DNA of 64,000 nt, taken from NCBI RefSeq assembly GCF_000307855.1, contig NZ_AJLR01000152.1:1-64000 (forward strand), written 5' to 3'. Numbering within the stretch: the stretch's first letter is position 1; each line of letters begins with the position of its first letter. The stretch is from Schinkia azotoformans LMG 9581. GTDB lineage: Bacteria; Bacillota; Bacilli; Bacillales; Bacillaceae_J. The position numbers and the translations under genes are program-made. Below the pieces are notes generated by a model, which saw nothing but the letters and a program-made list of their open reading frames with translations, was not told where the DNA came from and ran no database searches. Positions 60,442-64,000 of this stretch are shown here, one piece after another.

Positions 60442-61971
60442 TTATTGAGCTGTTGAGGATGCCCCCATTGCTACCCATGGCTTTTCATATACTGCATGAA
60501 GGCTATCTAACTTCACAATAGTATCCGTGATTTTCGACTGAAGATCAGCTAATTGAAGCTCCTTTTGTCTTAAATCTAATTCAGTTGTTTGACCAACTTC
60601 ATATTGAACTTTTGTTACTTGTAAACTTTTTTCTGCATTAGATAGATTGGTTTGTAAGATCGCATATTGGTCTTCTAAGCTCTTAATATTTAAATAGGTT
60701 GTACGGATGCCTTGAGCTATACTATCTTTTGTTTGAGCGATTTGATTTCCAAGAGTAGACACGGTAATTCTTTTTGTTTCATAATTCTCACCGATACTAC
60801 CTGAGTTATACGTATATAAATCAAGTGATTTTTGGGTAAGATTTTTTGCTTGTTCTAGTTCAAATATCGTTGGGTGCTTTTCTAATGTTTTCGTAATTTG
60901 ATAATCAACATCCGCATTTTCCATCGTTTCAAATGCAGGGATATCTACTAATGCATATGTGTTGTTACTTGATACACCCATTAATTGATTTAATTTAATT
61001 TTCGCTTGTGATAAAGCCTTTTCTGATGCCTCTAATGTCTTTTTCGTTCCATCTAGCTTATTTGCTAATTGATCATATTGAACTTGGCTAATAACTCCTT
61101 GTGTTAACTGAACTTTTGCAAGCTTGAAGTTCAACTCTTCTACTGCTAGAGCTTTTTCGTTATACAACTTACTTGCCTCTTTTTGAATGACATCATTATA
61201 GGCCTGTTTAACTTGATATGTGATTTCTTCTTTTGTTGTTTCGAGATCACGTTTTGCTTTTCTCACTTTGTCATCTGCTGATAACATCCCTAAATAAATT
61301 TGTCTTATTTGAGCATCCTCTAATGAATTACCCGTACCGAATGGTTCACTGTATCTGAAGAATTCACCGTAGTCATCACGTGATTCATCCGCCTTATCAA
61401 TTTCTTTTTCGGCATTTTTTAGCGCGTAGCTATAGGCAAGTGCCTTTTGTAATGCATCATTATATGTTAATGTAGTCGAATTTTCATTTTTAGGGATTGA
61501 ACTATTAGAATTACTATTTGTGCTCGTTTGTTGTGTACTTGTCGGCTGTGTAATCGTAATTGTTCTTGTTGTTCCATTCCAGTCTACTTTTGCGTCAAGG
61601 GTTTCACTAATGAAGCGTAGGGGTACCATTATTCGATTATTTAGTAATTGTGGTTCTGTATCTAGCTTTTGGAGGATATTGTTTATAAAAGCATCTTTAG
61701 AGCCTTTTTTAAGCGTGATCGTTTTATCCTCTTTCGCAACTTTTACGGCTTGAGTTGCCTGTTCCCAATCGACTTTTGCACCTAACTTTTCAAAAACGCC
61801 GCGCAAAGGAACTAAGGTAATATCCCCATGAATAACAGGATTTTGATCAAATACAACTTTATTGCCGTCGACATAAACAGAGATTGACGATTGTTCTGCA
61901 TGTGTGAGCTGCGGGAAAGTTAGAGTTCCTGCTAGCAAAGGGATTATAGCCCATTTTGATATTTTATTCAT
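60442..61971 (-). CDS. Stalk-domain/TolC-like coiled-coil fusion protein
   Basis: The 509-aa protein starts with a signal peptide (residues 1-25), two copper-amine-oxidase-like stalk repeats (LVPLRGVFEKLGAKVDWEQ and MVPLRFISETLDAKVDWNG, residues 50-140), a Gln/Thr/Ser/Asn-rich linker, then about 330 residues of TolC/OEP-like heptad helices: LTYNDALQKALAYSYALKNAEKEI opens the domain and two QVKQAYNDV/ SLQVTKVQYEVGQTTELDLR-type helices repeat the TolC structural duplication. TolC normally forms an outer-membrane channel, which a monoderm lacks, so here it is probably a surface or cell-wall spacer. ATG 61971 follows GGAG. Confidence 0.85.
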   Translation of the reverse strand: MNKISKWAIIPLLAGTLTFPQLTHAEQSSISVYVDGNKVVFDQNPVIHGDITLVPLRGVFEKLGAKVDWEQATQAVKVAKEDKTITLKKGSKDAFINNILQKLDTEPQLLNNRIMVPLRFISETLDAKVDWNGTTRTITITQPTSTQQTSTNSNSNSSIPKNENSTTLTYNDALQKALAYSYALKNAEKEIDKADESRDDYGEFFRYSEPFGTGNSLEDAQIRQIYLGMLSADDKVRKAKRDLETTKEEITYQVKQAYNDVIQKEASKLYNEKALAVEELNFKLAKVQLTQGVISQVQYDQLANKLDGTKKTLEASEKALSQAKIKLNQLMGVSSNNTYALVDIPAFETMENADVDYQITKTLEKHPTIFELEQAKNLTQKSLDLYTYNSGSIGENYETKRITVSTLGNQIAQTKDSIAQGIRTTYLNIKSLEDQYAILQTNLSNAEKSLQVTKVQYEVGQTTELDLRQKELQLADLQSKITDTIVKLDSLHAVYEKPWVAMGASSTAQ

Positions 61972-62006
61972 CTTTTCATCTCCATATATTGGATATAGAT
62001 TCTAGT

Positions 62007-62033
62007 AAAAAAGGACCCCCTAATGGAGGCCCT
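62007..62033 (-). terminator. Terminator after the large surface-protein gene
   Basis: GGACCCCC/GGAGGCCC imperfect stem with a TAAT loop, followed on the minus strand by TTTTTTA. It lies about 15 bases after the stop of the stalk-domain surface protein, before the TolC-like gene. Confidence 0.55.
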
Positions 62034-62048
62034 CTTATTTAGGGTTAA

Positions 62049-64000
62049 TTACTTAACTGTAACTGTTTGATTTGTTTCGTCATAGTTAACAGATGCACCT
62101 AAAGCTTGTGCTACGAAACGAACAGGAATTACTGTACGTCCATCTTTAACTTTTGCAGCAGAATCCATTGCGATGTTTGCACCGTTAACTGTTAATGTCT
62201 TAGAACCAACTTTTAATTGTGCAACATTTCCTGCTTTAATAAATGTAGCTGTTTGAGTTGCTTGATCCCAAAGAATGTTATCTTGGCTGATACCGATAGC
62301 TTCAGCTACATATCGAACTGGCATAAATGTACGACCAGCTTCTACGAATGGAGCAACGTCCATTGTTTTTTCAACTTCGCCTACTTTATAAGTAGTAGAT
62401 CCAATTGTGAATGTTGCAGGTACAACTGTTGCATTACCATCAGCTGGAGTTACAACTGTTGCAACAGCTTTCTTCACAACGTAGTCACGATCGAATTCAC
62501 CAGCGTCTACTTTACCAGAAAGATCATATTCTGGGTCTTTAGCATCATATTTGAATGTTGTATCACCGAATTTAGCATCATTCTTACCAAATGCTTTATA
62601 AAGTGCCCAATCATCACCGAAAGTAGAGTTTTGAACGATAGCATCTCCACCTACTTCAACTGTTACTTCACCTTCAGGAACTGAACGGTTAAGGTCAAGT
62701 GCTAGTCCTGAAACTACAATTTTACTAGCTCTTGTGCTTTCACCATCAATGTCAAATGTTAATACTCCACCATCAACATTAATAGAATCCTCTTTGATCT
62801 TAACGTTTCCTTCACTTACAGTGATTTTTGGTTTTTTATCTGTAAATTCACCGTTAGAAAGTTTAAGTTGTACTGTTTTATCATCAAGTAAAGCACCTTT
62901 AACAGCTTCAGTAATTACGATATCCTTAAGAGGTTGCTCTTTAATACCTGTTCTTACATCTACTTTTTCTGTTTCAACTTTAACTGGAGCAACAACTTTA
63001 GCAATTACTGTTTCAGGAACTTCAATACCTGCACGACCACTGATTTTAACTGTTACATCGCCTTCAACATCAGCTTTTGTAGATACATAGAATTTAACTT
63101 TAAATTCTCTTTTTGAATCAGTATCTTTTAGATCAGATGGTAAATCAAAGCTGATTTCATTGCTTTTTCCTTCGATATCACTGTTAAATAGGTCTTCTAC
63201 CTTAGCGTTATTTCCATTTTTATCTTTAATGTTTTTAGCATCTGAAACATCTACACCTAGAACTTTTACCCAAGTTGGGAATTCTACGTCTACGCTTCTA
63301 CCTGGTAACCAAGAGCCTGCAACCGTTTCTTTAACAAGAACTTCTACAGTTTCTACATCTTTCTTGTCATCTGTTAAGCGACCAGCTAATAGTGTTGGCA
63401 CATCACCTTTTAAAGATGCATCTGTACCGAAATCGCCATATTTTGCAACGACAATAGTAGCACTTGATACTTTATCACCATCAAGATCAACTTCGATATC
63501 GCCAAATTCAGCGCGTTTGTCAGCGTCGATTTTCAAACCTTTAATATAGAATGTACCAATTTTTGATGCTTGTTTACTGAATTTGAATTCAATCGTTAAT
63601 TTATTATCCTTCGGAGTTACAGTTAAATCATTTTTAACATCAATTACGCCAGCTTCAGTAAATCCACCACCAAGGCTAATATTAGAGCTGCTGATATTTT
63701 TATCCCATTTAAAATTAGATGGTAAAGTTAATGTGATTTTTTGCTTTGAGCCACCATTGTAAAGTGCGCCAAGAGATGTTTCATCTATGCGCATATCATC
63801 AATTTGTCCGCCGTCTTTAATTGTTTTTACAGAAGCAATTGATGCTGTTGTTTTACCTCCACCAATAACAGCGATCGTATATTGACCACCTGAAAGAACT
63901 GAATCTCTTGGATCAACAGTTACTTTAACATCACCTTCTGCTCCATCAACTTCAAAATATAATGGGATTTTATATTCGCCAGCGCCTTTTGCAATTTTTT
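62049..64000 (-). CDS. Large cell-surface protein with C-terminal stalk repeats (5' end beyond window)
   Basis: The frame continues unbroken from the 62049 stop to the window end, at least 650 codons; the start codon is outside. The sequence is a chain of beta-rich repeats (KITLTLPSNFKWDKN, LTLPS-type strands, KGDVPTLLAGRLTDDKK, GSWLPGRSVDVEFPTWVKVLGV) typical of S-layer or adhesin Ig-like domains, low in Cys and rich in Val, Lys, Asp. The C-terminus carries two stalk repeats (TFMPVRYVAEAIGISQDNILWD and TVIPVRFVAQALGASVNYD). It is probably an S-layer-like protein and a possible acceptor for the glycan made by the second module. ATG at 63794 is internal. Confidence 0.85.
   Translation of the reverse strand, partial: KIAKGAGEYKIPLYFEVDGAEGDVKVTVDPRDSVLSGGQYTIAVIGGGKTTASIASVKTIKDGGQIDDMRIDETSLGALYNGGSKQKITLTLPSNFKWDKNISSSNISLGGGFTEAGVIDVKNDLTVTPKDNKLTIEFKFSKQASKIGTFYIKGLKIDADKRAEFGDIEVDLDGDKVSSATIVVAKYGDFGTDASLKGDVPTLLAGRLTDDKKDVETVEVLVKETVAGSWLPGRSVDVEFPTWVKVLGVDVSDAKNIKDKNGNNAKVEDLFNSDIEGKSNEISFDLPSDLKDTDSKREFKVKFYVSTKADVEGDVTVKISGRAGIEVPETVIAKVVAPVKVETEKVDVRTGIKEQPLKDIVITEAVKGALLDDKTVQLKLSNGEFTDKKPKITVSEGNVKIKEDSINVDGGVLTFDIDGESTRASKIVVSGLALDLNRSVPEGEVTVEVGGDAIVQNSTFGDDWALYKAFGKNDAKFGDTTFKYDAKDPEYDLSGKVDAGEFDRDYVVKKAVATVVTPADGNATVVPATFTIGSTTYKVGEVEKTMDVAPFVEAGRTFMPVRYVAEAIGISQDNILWDQATQTATFIKAGNVAQLKVGSKTLTVNGANIAMDSAAKVKDGRTVIPVRFVAQALGASVNYDETNQTVTVK

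Noticed and set aside
62217-63549. Several long plus-strand ORFs opposite the large surface-protein gene
   Set aside because: They are shadows caused by the low-stop codon use of the repetitive minus-strand gene; the minus frame has clear stalk repeats.

Overview
The window is low-GC DNA from a Firmicute, most likely a Bacillaceae or related Bacillales member. This is inferred from the strong AAGGAGG-type ribosome sites, the YwqC/YwqD/YwqE-type exopolysaccharide regulators, EpsC/EpsL/EpsN-like enzymes and secreted proteins with copper-amine-oxidase-like stalk domains. It is dominated by two surface-glycan gene modules, with mobile elements, small defence or toxin-like units and several decaying genes between them. 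I recognise no rRNA, tRNA or CRISPR array.

Layout: (1) 1-1.6 kb holds an IS21 IstB remnant, a small ORF and an XRE-type regulator whose first helices are missing. (2) 1.6-23.7 kb is a long minus-strand glycan operon. In transcription order it has a wHTH regulator, a structured leader that fits the EAR/epsC RNA element, an EpsC-like dehydratase, an inserted AAA-ATPase plus PD-(D/E)xK pair, galU, a broken type IV prepilin gene, a DegT aminotransferase, the initiating sugar transferase, a GNAT acetyltransferase, two GT4s, Wzx, Wzy, Glf, a WbpA/WbpB/ATP-grasp/HAD/WbpE set and galE. It reads as a Wzx/Wzy-dependent polysaccharide started on a bacillosamine-like sugar, with galactofuranose and an amino-uronic acid as probable components. 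(3) 24.0-26.3 kb, plus strand and divergent, encodes the chain-length regulator, tyrosine kinase and PHP phosphatase.

(4) 26.3-33 kb is accessory DNA: a membrane-anchored protein of unknown function, a HipA-like kinase with an overlapping HIRAN-domain partner, two long palindromic repeats, three pseudogenes, a secreted propeller-like protein and an acyltransferase. (5) 33.4-51.0 kb is a second minus-strand glycan module: TPR protein, Wzy_C-type ligase, Wzm/Wzt ABC exporter, methyltransferase, kinase plus coiled coil, glycosyltransferases, a VioA/VioB-like pair, RmlACBD and a second initiating transferase. The gene set resembles S-layer glycosylation clusters of Bacillales. The methyltransferase, kinase/coiled-coil protein and extended Wzt look like a split version of the WbdD chain-termination system of Gram-negative ABC-dependent O-antigens. 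(6) 51.2-56.5 kb holds an IS3 element, a stalk-domain protein and an IS91-like transposase overlapping a tyrosine recombinase. (7) 56.5-59.6 kb holds an AbrB/RelE-type toxin-antitoxin pair, a small orphan ORF, a frameshifted coiled-coil gene and a HEPN-motif protein. (8) 59.7-64.0 kb encodes three stalk-domain surface proteins, one fused to a TolC-like coiled coil and one running off the window.

A family of short hairpins built around a GGGACGGTTC core recurs in intergenic gaps from about 25.5 to 58.2 kb, and some copies serve as terminators. The strongest candidates for undescribed biology are the split WbdD-like terminator, the ATPase/nuclease pair inside the eps operon, the HipA-kinase/HIRAN pair, the HEPN protein, and the WbpA/B/E pathway in which ATP-grasp and HAD genes stand where an acetyltransferase is expected.
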